A DNA stretch of 13,029 nt from Deinococcus fonticola. GTDB taxonomy: Bacteria > Deinococcota > Deinococci > Deinococcales > Deinococcaceae. Below the pieces are notes generated by a model. It did not search any database. It was not told where the DNA came from and saw only the letters and a program-made list of their open reading frames with translations. Shown piece by piece: positions 5,659-11,924 of this stretch. The DNA lies in contig NZ_SMMH01000051.1 of the NCBI RefSeq assembly GCF_004634215.1, positions 1-13,029 of the forward strand. The letters run 5' to 3'. The position numbers and the translations under genes are program-made. The stretch's first letter is position 1, and each line of letters opens with the position of its first letter.

Positions 5659-6441
5659 TTAGCCATACGCCCGCTGGAGCGTGTAGGCATGGTCGAGGTC
5701 GAGCTGGCTGTCCAGAATCTTGATGAGCACCCGTGCCACCACCGGTGACGGCTGATGCGAGTCGTACGACGCCAGGGCTGGGGCCAGCGCGGCACAGGCC
5801 AGCCGGTGCCAGTGTTGAGCCGCTGGGACATCCGCCGGATATCGCTCGAAAAAAGGGGCGATGAGCTGCATCGCCTTGTCGTAGGCCGCATCGTCAAGTG
5901 GTGGCGCAAGGAGCAGCTGGTCGATATATGCATCCTGCGTGCCTCCAATCCGCGCTGTCAAAACGGGCAAGAGTCCAGACGGCAGCTGAAACGCCTCCAG
6001 GTCGAGAACGGCCAGTGTTTCGTAGAGCTGCGTGTCATGGCGCGTCAGACTGACTGAGCGAGGCCCCCTGGTCGAGGCCTGGTCTGGCCCTTGCTCAACG
6101 TAGGCCGGACTGCTCAGCAGAACCGTCATCAGCTTAATGGCCACGACCTGGAGCGGAGTCGTCGTGGGGCGCATCTCACCGCACGCCACCTGACAGACCA
6201 GGCCGATTAAATCGGACGGCTGATACTCGAGGATGGCCATATTGTCACGGGCCTGAACGGTCACAGCTGAGAACTGCTCAGCGGTCAAGAGTCTCTTGAG
6301 GCCAGACTGCAGCAGCGTGGTCTGCTCCGTCAGGGTGGTTGAACTGGTCGGATGGGCCAGTTGACCGATGAGTTTAGCCGCGCTTATCACGCAAGCCTTG
6401 ATTTTCGGCCAGTCGTTTTCTCGAACCATCAGAGACTGCAT
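5659..6441 (-). CDS. Helical paralog 1, unknown function (XRE-linked)
   Basis: A 260-residue soluble protein predicted by eye to be almost entirely alpha-helical, with no signal peptide, membrane segment or recognisable catalytic motif. It is a paralog of the protein at 6510-7301. Both start with a Trp-containing segment followed by a helix with 'AxKxIGQL', have a middle SLTRHD / PLTRRD motif, and share a C-terminal block (HWHRLACAALAPALASYD, then QPSPVV; residues ~208-245) about half identical between the two. I chose ATG 6441 over the GTG at 6456 because the latter lies inside the operator and because ATG-CAG-(T/G)CT aligns with the start of the paralog. A TATCCT box ends 6 nt upstream, a leaderless layout. 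Expression should be controlled by the 27-bp palindrome just upstream. Function unknown; not assigned to any family I know. Confidence 0.8.
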   Translation of the reverse strand: MQSLMVRENDWPKIKACVISAAKLIGQLAHPTSSTTLTEQTTLLQSGLKRLLTAEQFSAVTVQARDNMAILEYQPSDLIGLVCQVACGEMRPTTTPLQVVAIKLMTVLLSSPAYVEQGPDQASTRGPRSVSLTRHDTQLYETLAVLDLEAFQLPSGLLPVLTARIGGTQDAYIDQLLLAPPLDDAAYDKAMQLIAPFFERYPADVPAAQHWHRLACAALAPALASYDSHQPSPVVARVLIKILDSQLDLDHAYTLQRAYG

Positions 6442-6454
6442 GGTAATAGGATAC

Positions 6455-6481
6455 ACACTAAAGTGTTCAACACTTTAGTGT
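6455..6481. promoter_or_regulatory. 27-bp perfect palindromic operator upstream of paralog 1
   Basis: ACACTAAAGTGTT (6455-6467), centre C, AACACTTTAGTGT (6469-6481): 13-bp perfect arms. Each arm is itself an ACACT-NN-AGTGT dyad, so the site can hold two dimers. It sits just behind the putative -10 (AGGATA on the plus strand, 6448-6453) of paralog 1, an ideal place for repression. The partner site is at 7312-7344. Confidence 0.85.
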
Positions 6482-6509
6482 TCTATGGATGCCAGCCGGG
6501 GTCTTTTTG

Positions 6510-7301
6510 CTAATGCAGCGTGACGGTCGCGGCCTGAGCAAGCCCCATCCGGGCGTCCAGTGCTCTCAGAATGACGCTATCGACAAGAGCCGAGGGCTGG
6601 TCGGAGCGGTACTCCGACAGCGTAGGAACAAGCGCCGCGCACGTCAGGTGATGCCAGTGATGGGTGAGTGGAACCTCTGCTGGGAATGGTTCCTGGAAGC
6701 CCTGAAGCGCCGCCTCGAGGGCCTCCTGATGCCTCTGGCTGAGCCTGGATGCTTGCTCCTGCTGGTCGGCGAAAAACTGCCGCACTTGCCGAAGTTGTGC
6801 AAGAACGACGGGATGCAAAGGAACCCCTGACGACAGGGAAGAGCCAATAAACCCGAGCACGAACAGCAACATCTTGTCCCGCCTGGTCAGCGGTTCGGGC
6901 TGTTTGGGAGTCGGTAGCGGTTTATCCGGCCCTTCGAGAATGGCCACACTCAGCGGCGTCGTCAGCAGCGTAGCAGCCAGGTTGGAGGCCACGTCTTCGA
7001 GCGTGCCAGGCTGGACATACTGAAACGCCGCCTGAGCAAGCAAAGCCAGAAAGGACATCTGGTGGTCGGTCTCCAGCGCGACGAGCTCGTCGACAATCCG
7101 GGTGGCTCTTAAGGCGGCCACCTGATACTGCTTGCGTGTGAGCAGTTGTCCCAACCCAGCGTGGAGCAGCTCAGCCTGCTCCTGCACTATGCCGCGCGCC
7201 GCTTCATCCTCCACGCCGAGCTGGCCGATGATTTTGATCGCAGAGATGATCAGCTGCTCACAGAGGGGCCAGTGGTGCTGGGGGATGGTCTGAGCCTGCA
7301 T
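6510..7301 (-). CDS. Helical paralog 2, unknown function (XRE-linked)
   Basis: A 263-residue soluble, helix-rich protein, paralog of the 260-residue protein at 5659-6441. Shared features include IISAIKIIGQL near the N-terminus, PLTRRDKML in the middle and HWHHLTCAALVPTLSEY near residue 215. The central segment (SLSSGVPLHPVVLAQLRQVR, then a Gln/Glu-rich helix) may be coiled coil. It starts at ATG 7301; a TAAACT box ends 6 nt before it (plus-strand 7308-7313), again leaderless. It is divergent from XRE 2 across a 68-bp gap filled by the palindromic operator, so the two are probably co-regulated by XRE binding there. Its stop lies 28 bp beyond the paralog 1 operator, so transcription could read through into paralog 1. 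No catalytic motif seen; function unknown. Confidence 0.8.
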   Translation of the reverse strand: MQAQTIPQHHWPLCEQLIISAIKIIGQLGVEDEAARGIVQEQAELLHAGLGQLLTRKQYQVAALRATRIVDELVALETDHQMSFLALLAQAAFQYVQPGTLEDVASNLAATLLTTPLSVAILEGPDKPLPTPKQPEPLTRRDKMLLFVLGFIGSSLSSGVPLHPVVLAQLRQVRQFFADQQEQASRLSQRHQEALEAALQGFQEPFPAEVPLTHHWHHLTCAALVPTLSEYRSDQPSALVDSVILRALDARMGLAQAATVTLH

Positions 7302-7311
7302 ATCCCCAGTT

Positions 7312-7344
7312 TACACACTATCGTGTTCAACACTTTAGTGTGTA
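7312..7344. promoter_or_regulatory. 33-bp palindromic operator between paralog 2 and XRE 2
   Basis: TACACACTA-TC-GTGTT, centre C (7328), AACAC-TT-TAGTGTGTA. The arms are perfect except for the two bases at 7321-7322. The inner 27 bp (7315-7341) differs from the paralog 1 operator by only those two bases. It overlaps the -10 of paralog 2 and is in range to control XRE 2 as well. Confidence 0.85.
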
Positions 7345-7369
7345 GAGAGGAGACCGACTTCTTCTGATA

Positions 7370-7615
7370 GTGGATGGCGTGCCATCCACCGCTCGTCAAC
7401 GCTTCGCCGACGCTCTGCGCCGCCTCCGCCAGGAGAAAGGTCTTTCCCAGGAAGAACTGGCCGAGAAAGCAGACCTGCACCGCAATTACGTCGGTTCGGT
7501 CGAACGTGGAGAACGCAATGTCGGGGTGGACAATATGGAGAGATTGGCCCAGGCGCTCGGGGTGGAACTGGTCGACATGCTTGGCCGCAGCGACGATTCA
7601 CCCCCTGGAAGTTGA
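7370..7615 (+). CDS. XRE-family helix-turn-helix regulator 2
   Basis: An 81-residue Cro/C1-type regulator: RFADALRRLRQEKGLSQEEL, recognition region LHRNYVGSVERGERNVGVDN, then LAQALGVELVDML and a short polar tail. The GTG at 7370 is the first standard start of the domain-bearing frame. A GAGAGGAG sequence at 7345-7352 is a good Shine-Dalgarno but lies 17 bp away, so initiation is uncertain. It is divergent from paralog 2 with the 33-bp palindrome between, the classic arrangement of a regulator repressing itself and its neighbour. It resembles XRE 1 along its length. Confidence 0.88.
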   Translation: MDGVPSTARQRFADALRRLRQEKGLSQEELAEKADLHRNYVGSVERGERNVGVDNMERLAQALGVELVDMLGRSDDSPPGS

Positions 7616-7652
7616 CAATTCACCCTCGCGTCCACACGCTGAAATGACCTGA

Positions 7653-7685
7653 CAAGGGCTTGAGCCTTCGAAACTAAGGCCCTTG
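7653..7685. repeat. Inverted repeat between XRE 2 and the JAB-like gene
   Basis: CAAGGGC (7653-7659) and GCCCTTG (7679-7685), with an alternative inner pairing GCCTT/AAGGC. There is no T-run, so it may be a weak terminator of XRE 2 or a regulatory hairpin upstream of the next gene. Confidence 0.35.
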
Positions 7686-7713
7686 CCAGGAATCCAAATG
7701 TGTTGGAGACGAG

Positions 7714-8271
7714 ATGAATGATACCCCTTACGCCCAGATGCGATTGAATCGGGCACAGCAGCGTTATCTGGGCCTCTACGGCCAGCCCGTCAGGCACGGC
7801 CTGGCGGCGGAAGACCCCTTGGCACGAGTCGAGTGCGCCCGGTCGCTCCTCCCCTTTTTCCACGCCCGACTTGAAGGCGGCGGCAGTTATCAGTTCGGTG
7901 CGCTGTTCGGATACCGAGCGGGCACCAGCCTGAAGATTGAGCATGCTTTGCCTGCCGGGTATGGCCCGCGGCCCCTGTTTGACCTGGATGCGAGTTACCT
8001 GCTCGGCGCAAGTGACGCCTTTCAGCAGTGCCATCCAGACATTGACTGGACGGGAATCTGGCTGATGCGTCCTGACAGCTGTCTCCCCCACCAACGTGAA
8101 ATCGAGGACGTCCTGGAAGAAGCCAGGGCCACCCGCCTGCTCGCCGAGGAACTGTGCCTCATGTGGGCCGGCTGGGAAGACGGCGTCCTCGTCTGTCTCC
8201 CGTATGTCCTCTCTGAACCTGGTGGAGTAGCTGTGCCGCTGGGCTGCAACATCGGATACATGCTGGAGTAG
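7714..8271 (+). CDS. Possible JAB/MPN-fold protein with degenerate metal site
   Basis: A 185-residue soluble protein starting at an ATG with a good Shine-Dalgarno (GGAG, 6 nt upstream). Its layout recalls JAB/MPN domains: a first helix with Glu40, then GGGSYQFGALFGYRAG (like the family's 'GGxLxG' strand), SLKIEHALPAG, and later DWTGIWLMRPDSCLPHQREIED. In active JAMM peptidases the latter region reads W-H-x-H-P...P-S-x-x-D. Here both histidines are replaced (Leu117, Arg119), with Pro120 and Pro125 kept, His126 in place of Ser, and Glu129 in place of Asp. If the fold assignment is right it is a non-catalytic MPN protein, perhaps a binding module. It lies 98 bp after XRE 2 on the same strand and could belong to that system, or be independent. 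The gene is clear; the fold call is tentative. Confidence 0.75.
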   Translation: MNDTPYAQMRLNRAQQRYLGLYGQPVRHGLAAEDPLARVECARSLLPFFHARLEGGGSYQFGALFGYRAGTSLKIEHALPAGYGPRPLFDLDASYLLGASDAFQQCHPDIDWTGIWLMRPDSCLPHQREIEDVLEEARATRLLAEELCLMWAGWEDGVLVCLPYVLSEPGGVAVPLGCNIGYMLE

Positions 8272-8396
8272 GCAGGAGGCACGTCCTCGAAGCTTTAGTC
8301 TGTGCCTTTACGGCCCCACAGTTTCCCGACACCTTTGGGCCGTTTTCAGAGAAAAAGCTGTTCAGTAGGCAAAACGTGTTTTCCCTCATATGGGTC

Positions 8397-9680
8397 TCAA
8401 AGTGGGGCTGAAAGTAGTGCCTGAACCAGGGGAAGTGCTTCTGACTTGGGCTTCATCAGAGCCTGTTTGATGGCCTGAAGACCTTCCTCTGTTAAGGCAT
8501 CCAGAGCGTCCTGAGCCATTGGGGAGAGGGGACGCCCCAGCTTGACTTTCATAAGGCTCTCTACCACCGTTTTAAGGTCAAGCGGGGCTTCATCCGGAGT
8601 CACGGTCTGCTTTTTCTTTGGCGGGGCCTTTACGTCCTTCTGAGGAGCGGCGTAACCCCATTTCCCTGGTTCCTTCACCGCATCGACCAGGGAAGCGGAG
8701 AGTGAGCGGGCTTTCCAGCCTGCGGCAATCTTCTCCTCCACCAGTCGAACTGCCGTCGGAATTCGCTCCGGGTAGTCCGCAGACAGGGACTCCGCCACTG
8801 GCCGTGACACACCATGCTTCATCAGCAGTTCCGTTAAGGCGGGTTGGGGCAGGCTGTTGAACCTGTAGGTCACTGTGCCGTTAAATCCACGTCCCGAGAA
8901 TTCAGCAGCCTTGAGGTAGCCTTGCTCCTGCAGCTGCGTGTGGGACAGTTCCAGAACCCGACGCGCGTTCCCAACCCTCCCCTCTTCGATGCCGCAGGCC
9001 CTGACCCAGTCCCTGAGCGGAACCTGTAATTCTGAAGTGAGCGAACCGTTCTTTTGCACCCGGTGCGCCTGAATGACGCGGTACAGGCTGCGGGTTGGCG
9101 GCTGTGTCAGGCGGGAGAGCAGCTCGGCGTCCAGCATCTGATAGAGACCCGCTCGGATGGAGTCAGCAAAAGTCGGCGAGAACACCACTTCGATGGGCAG
9201 GCGCTCCTCAAGCTGGCGGTCTTCAAATGGTCGGTGTTCCCCACTGGTGTCCAGGAGGCGCAGCTCTGAAATGAGACCTAGAACTGAAGTACTTCCAACG
9301 TTCTTCTGACGCTTTTCGTCCCAGGAACTCTGCAACATTTTCCACTTCACGCCGCTGAGCCGCACCAGGCCATCACGTAGGCGCTGGTAAGACTTCCCTG
9401 AGTTGGCGAGGGTCGTCAATTCCAGAATCTCGGACGGGTACACTTCCATGCGGTCATTCGGAGGGCAACCAGCGCGGAAAAACAGGGTCTGTAATGCCAG
9501 GAGCACGTCGCTATCCACACCATGGGGGCGGCCAAAGATGGCATCGCCCTGGATTCGGTAGAGCGTCCCCCCTACCTCGTAGTCCACTTGCCAGGAATCC
9601 CGGCCTTCAGGAAGGGTGCGCTGCACACTGATGATGCCCGCCCTGGTGAGGTCAAGTTCGCTGATTCGGAGGGTGTCCAC
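8397..9680 (-). CDS. repA: Plasmid replication initiator, RepA/RPA-type
   Basis: A ~427-residue initiator of the replication initiator protein A type found on Deinococcus plasmids. Recognisable parts are the DSDVLLALQTLFFRAG segment near residue 60, paired winged-helix regions (YQRLRDGLVRLSG, and later SLYRVIQAHR with RDWVRACGI), and a Lys-rich linker (KAPPKKKQ) before a helical tail. It should bind the 22-bp iterons located just upstream and open the origin for host replication enzymes. I chose GTG 9680 because AAGGA sits 3 nt before it; the TTG at 9698 would add six residues and lies inside the promoter palindrome. A TACAAT -10 box lies at 9689-9694. The palindrome over the -10 suggests autorepression by Rep dimers, standard for iteron plasmids. 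No parA/parB is visible in the window. Confidence 0.88.
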   Translation of the reverse strand: MDTLRISELDLTRAGIISVQRTLPEGRDSWQVDYEVGGTLYRIQGDAIFGRPHGVDSDVLLALQTLFFRAGCPPNDRMEVYPSEILELTTLANSGKSYQRLRDGLVRLSGVKWKMLQSSWDEKRQKNVGSTSVLGLISELRLLDTSGEHRPFEDRQLEERLPIEVVFSPTFADSIRAGLYQMLDAELLSRLTQPPTRSLYRVIQAHRVQKNGSLTSELQVPLRDWVRACGIEEGRVGNARRVLELSHTQLQEQGYLKAAEFSGRGFNGTVTYRFNSLPQPALTELLMKHGVSRPVAESLSADYPERIPTAVRLVEEKIAAGWKARSLSASLVDAVKEPGKWGYAAPQKDVKAPPKKKQTVTPDEAPLDLKTVVESLMKVKLGRPLSPMAQDALDALTEEGLQAIKQALMKPKSEALPLVQALLSAPL

Positions 9681-9686
9681 TGTCCT

Positions 9687-9701
9687 TGATTGTAACAATC
9701 A
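9687..9701. promoter_or_regulatory. 15-bp palindrome over the repA -10 box
   Basis: TGATTGT (9687-9693), centre A, ACAATCA (9695-9701). It contains the candidate -10 TACAAT (minus strand, 9689-9694) of repA. A perfect dyad on the core promoter is a likely autorepression site. Confidence 0.6.
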
Positions 9702-9716
9702 TTTGTAAAGAACTAA

Positions 9717-9735
9717 TTGAATGAATGTCATTCAA
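9717..9735. repeat. Inverted repeat upstream of the repA promoter
   Basis: TTGAATG (9717-9723) and CATTCAA (9729-9735) with a 5-bp gap, in the AT-rich stretch between the repA promoter and the iterons. It overlaps where a -35 would be and may be a second regulator or host-factor site. Confidence 0.5.
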
Positions 9736-9792
9736 GAGCCCCGTTTTGAGGTGAAAAACATCGTATTTATCGCAAAACGGTTCGAAAAATGA

Positions 9793-9894
9793 CTCACAAG
9801 TATCGTCAAAACAGCTCACAAGTATCGTCAAAACAGCTCACAAGTATCGTCAAAACAGCTCACAAGTATCGTCAAAACAGCTCACAAGTATCGT
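9793..9894 (-). repeat. Iteron array A, five copies, facing array B
   Basis: The 13-bp core CTCACAAGTATCG occurs at 9793, 9815, 9837, 9859 and 9881 with a strict 22-bp period (two helical turns). Four copies are followed by the identical spacer TCAAAACAG and the fifth is not. The outermost copy is preceded by AATGA, the flank used by array B. These are Rep-binding iterons of the origin. Confidence 0.92.
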
Positions 9895-9934
9895 TCCCTG
9901 ATGCGCCCTCCAGGCTGTTAAGGGCCAGAATCCG

Positions 9935-10066
9935 CGATACTTGTGAGTCATTTCCGCGATACTTGTGAGTCATTTCCGCGATACTTGTGAGTCATTTCCG
10001 CGATACTTGTGAGTCATTTCCGCGATACTTGTGAGTCATTTCCGCGATACTTGTGAGTCATTTCCG
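9935..10066 (+). repeat. Iteron array B, six copies in opposite orientation
   Basis: The core CGATACTTGTGAG, the exact reverse complement of array A's core, occurs at 9935, 9957, 9979, 10001, 10023 and 10045. All six have the spacer TCATTTCCG and a 22-bp period. Arrays A and B are separated by about 41 bp of unique sequence. Confidence 0.92.
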
Positions 10067-10125
10067 GAGGGGTGGAAGCCTGTTTCTTCGAGGGTAAGCC
10101 CTGCCTCACGCCTTGCTGTGCTGGT

Positions 10126-10521
10126 CTAAAAGTTCAACAGGAGCGGCATATCCTCGGCGCTTCTCGGCTCTTGTTGTGCGCGTGGTTTGAGTGGCGGCTC
10201 ATGCCCTTGCCAGAGCAGGACATGGTCGAACAGACTGCCTTGCGGGACAGCTGGGATTGCCTGGAAGTACTCTGGAAATAGGCTCGGCATCCCGGTTTGA
10301 ACGCGGCGATAGTGAAATTCAGCGTGCGCGTGAACCCGCTGGCTGGGGAGCACAATGAGGTTTGCCGGTTCGTTATTGAGGCTGTCGCCATCACGGTGGT
10401 GAACTACCTCGCGTGGAAGAAGGGGACGGCCTAGAACCTGTTCCGCAAGGAGGCGGTGAGTAAGCACCCTTTTGCCGGTTATTGGGTCGCGGCTATGTGC
10501 GTACACTTTGCGCCGTCTCAT
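10126..10521 (-). CDS. HNH endonuclease downstream of mcrC
   Basis: A 131-residue protein with an HNH nuclease core: VVHHRDGDSLNNEPANLIVL with His41-His42-x-Asp44 and Asn54, then a final His near 64 in VHAHAEFHY. This pattern is usual in phage-type and homing HNH enzymes that nick or cut DNA with one metal ion. The N-terminal THRLLAEQVLGRPL is the short lead-in helix common in this group, where host 'MVHR' type sequences precede the HNH. The ATG has a strong Shine-Dalgarno (AAGGAGAG, ~8 nt). It begins 23 bp after the mcrC stop on the same strand, so it is probably the last gene of the mcrBC operon and could be an accessory nuclease. It could equally be an independent selfish homing gene. Confidence 0.85.
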   Translation of the reverse strand: MRRRKVYAHSRDPITGKRVLTHRLLAEQVLGRPLLPREVVHHRDGDSLNNEPANLIVLPSQRVHAHAEFHYRRVQTGMPSLFPEYFQAIPAVPQGSLFDHVLLWQGHEPPLKPRAQQEPRSAEDMPLLLNF

Positions 10522-10544
10522 GACTTACTCTCCTTGAAATCAGG

Positions 10545-11924
10545 CTACATGGTTGGCTTTAAATCCTGTACCTGTTCGTGACCGTTCAGACCATCTAGGG
10601 TGTTACCAGCAGTCCAGTTAATGTTCAATGTTGGTGTTACCTGAGCAAGGTCAACTAAGACCAGGCGTAACGTCTGTCCACTTGCCACCTTAAAGTTCAA
10701 CGGGCCAGTGGGGATATCTGGCACCCATGGATAAACGAGCCAGACCTCTCTGGTTTGAGACGTAGATTGGAAAATCTCGCTGTAGGCCACCATCTGGTAC
10801 GCATCAGCATTGGAAACACCGAGGGTGGTCAGTTTATCTGGGGACAGCCGCTTCCATTTCGTATCGGCCACGATAAGGGGCCGCGTCGGATGTTCAAGGA
10901 GTAAATCTGGCCGAATGGGGAACGCGGCTTTGCCTTTGGAACCGTCGGCATTGAGCCGGTGGCCGAGGGATTTTCCTTTCTCCTGTGTTTTGACGGTCCA
11001 CTCCGGATTCTGCTTTCGGAGCAGTTCGGCGATGTACTCCTCGAAGATGACATTCATATCGAAAAGCACGGCGGTCGCCCGGCTCCTCTCCCCTGCCGTG
11101 AGGGGGTTCAATTCCTCCAGGATGAGCTTGCAAACGCTCTTGGCCGGCGTAAAGTGCGCGTACCCACGTTCCAGTTCCCAGGCCTGGAAGTCTTTCTTCA
11201 CTTCCCGGCTTGATGGTACCCCTTCCAGGCTGGCGAGCAGCTCCCTGGCTATCCGGCGGTTGTCGCTGCGTAAAGTATGGCGGGCGATGCGTTCCAGTGC
11301 CAGACGCACCAGTCTCGGCTCCGGGCGGTCGGGCAGGAACTCGTCATAGCTCACGTGGAGCAGATGCGCCCGGTATGGGGGCTGGTTGGCTTGCCTGGGC
11401 GTATTCAGGCGGCCACGCAGGCCAATACGTTCTTCTTCGACGTTGAGGTAGGTGTGGGGGATTCCACGTCGAATGGCTGTCTTCAGAATCTCCAGGGCGT
11501 ATCGGAGGACGACCTCGAACAGGGGCATTCTGGCCGGGTCGAGGTCAGCTGGAAGGGCCGTCCTATAGTTCTCCCCTGCTGCTGCGAGCATCCTTACCAG
11601 CAGTGCCCGACTCTGCTCAATGGCCGTCTCAGTGTCAGTATTTCCTGAGCGCTCGTGGGTTTTGGGAAGGATTTCCAGGGTTGCCCCAGTGCTGACGCGA
11701 ATCACGCCCACCCACTGGCGTAGGCGAAGGGCAGGCTGACTTCCTTTGAGGGTCGGGCGGGCCAGAACCTCACTCTCCCCCTGCTTGCCAGCCACGGGGC
11801 GCTGCACGAACGTTCTGAGCTCGTCGAACGCCTGTGGAGGGAAAGCGTGAACCCCTGGCCCGCTTCCTTCCGGCTTTGGCCCCCGCACTATCAGGTCGTA
11901 CTCGCGGGCCACGACGTACGTCAT
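10545..11924 (-). CDS. mcrC: McrC nuclease subunit of a type IV (McrBC) restriction system
   Basis: A 459-residue McrC protein. The N-terminal part contacts the McrB ring (WVGVIRVSTGATLEILPK, 'P-K' motif typical of the family). The middle has GLRGRLNTPRQ and ends in a PD-(D/E)xK nuclease core: Asp340 (IRPDLLLE), then Asp354-Thr-Lys356 (VADTKWK), all intact. McrC stimulates the McrB GTPase and cuts DNA carrying modified cytosines. Its ATG overlaps the mcrB stop by 4 bp (ATGA), so translation is coupled. The protein looks complete and functional, but its motor partner is truncated (see mcrB), so the complex is unlikely to work as is. Confidence 0.92.
   Translation of the reverse strand: MTYVVAREYDLIVRGPKPEGSGPGVHAFPPQAFDELRTFVQRPVAGKQGESEVLARPTLKGSQPALRLRQWVGVIRVSTGATLEILPKTHERSGNTDTETAIEQSRALLVRMLAAAGENYRTALPADLDPARMPLFEVVLRYALEILKTAIRRGIPHTYLNVEEERIGLRGRLNTPRQANQPPYRAHLLHVSYDEFLPDRPEPRLVRLALERIARHTLRSDNRRIARELLASLEGVPSSREVKKDFQAWELERGYAHFTPAKSVCKLILEELNPLTAGERSRATAVLFDMNVIFEEYIAELLRKQNPEWTVKTQEKGKSLGHRLNADGSKGKAAFPIRPDLLLEHPTRPLIVADTKWKRLSPDKLTTLGVSNADAYQMVAYSEIFQSTSQTREVWLVYPWVPDIPTGPLNFKVASGQTLRLVLVDLAQVTPTLNINWTAGNTLDGLNGHEQVQDLKPTM

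Larger units (their letters stand above)
9699..10066. other. Predicted plasmid replication origin
   Basis: This gene-free stretch upstream of repA holds an AT-rich segment (9690-9790) and the two opposed iteron arrays. Iterons plus adjacent AT-rich DNA plus the initiator gene define a theta-type iteron origin. I looked for a DnaA box (TTATNCACA) and saw no good match; the nearest is TTATCGCAA at ~9767. Control would be through Rep occupancy and handcuffing of iterons. Confidence 0.8.

Noticed and set aside
9765..9776. Possible DnaA box (TTATCGCAA)
   Set aside because: Too many mismatches to TTATNCACA to claim.
9793..10066. Regular 22-bp repeats resembling a CRISPR array
   Set aside because: The spacers are identical within each block and only 9 bp long, the blocks are opposed, and the repeats adjoin a Rep gene, so they are iterons.
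10810..11349. Plus-strand open frame of 179 codons
   Set aside because: It is the antisense shadow of mcrC, which has clear motifs.
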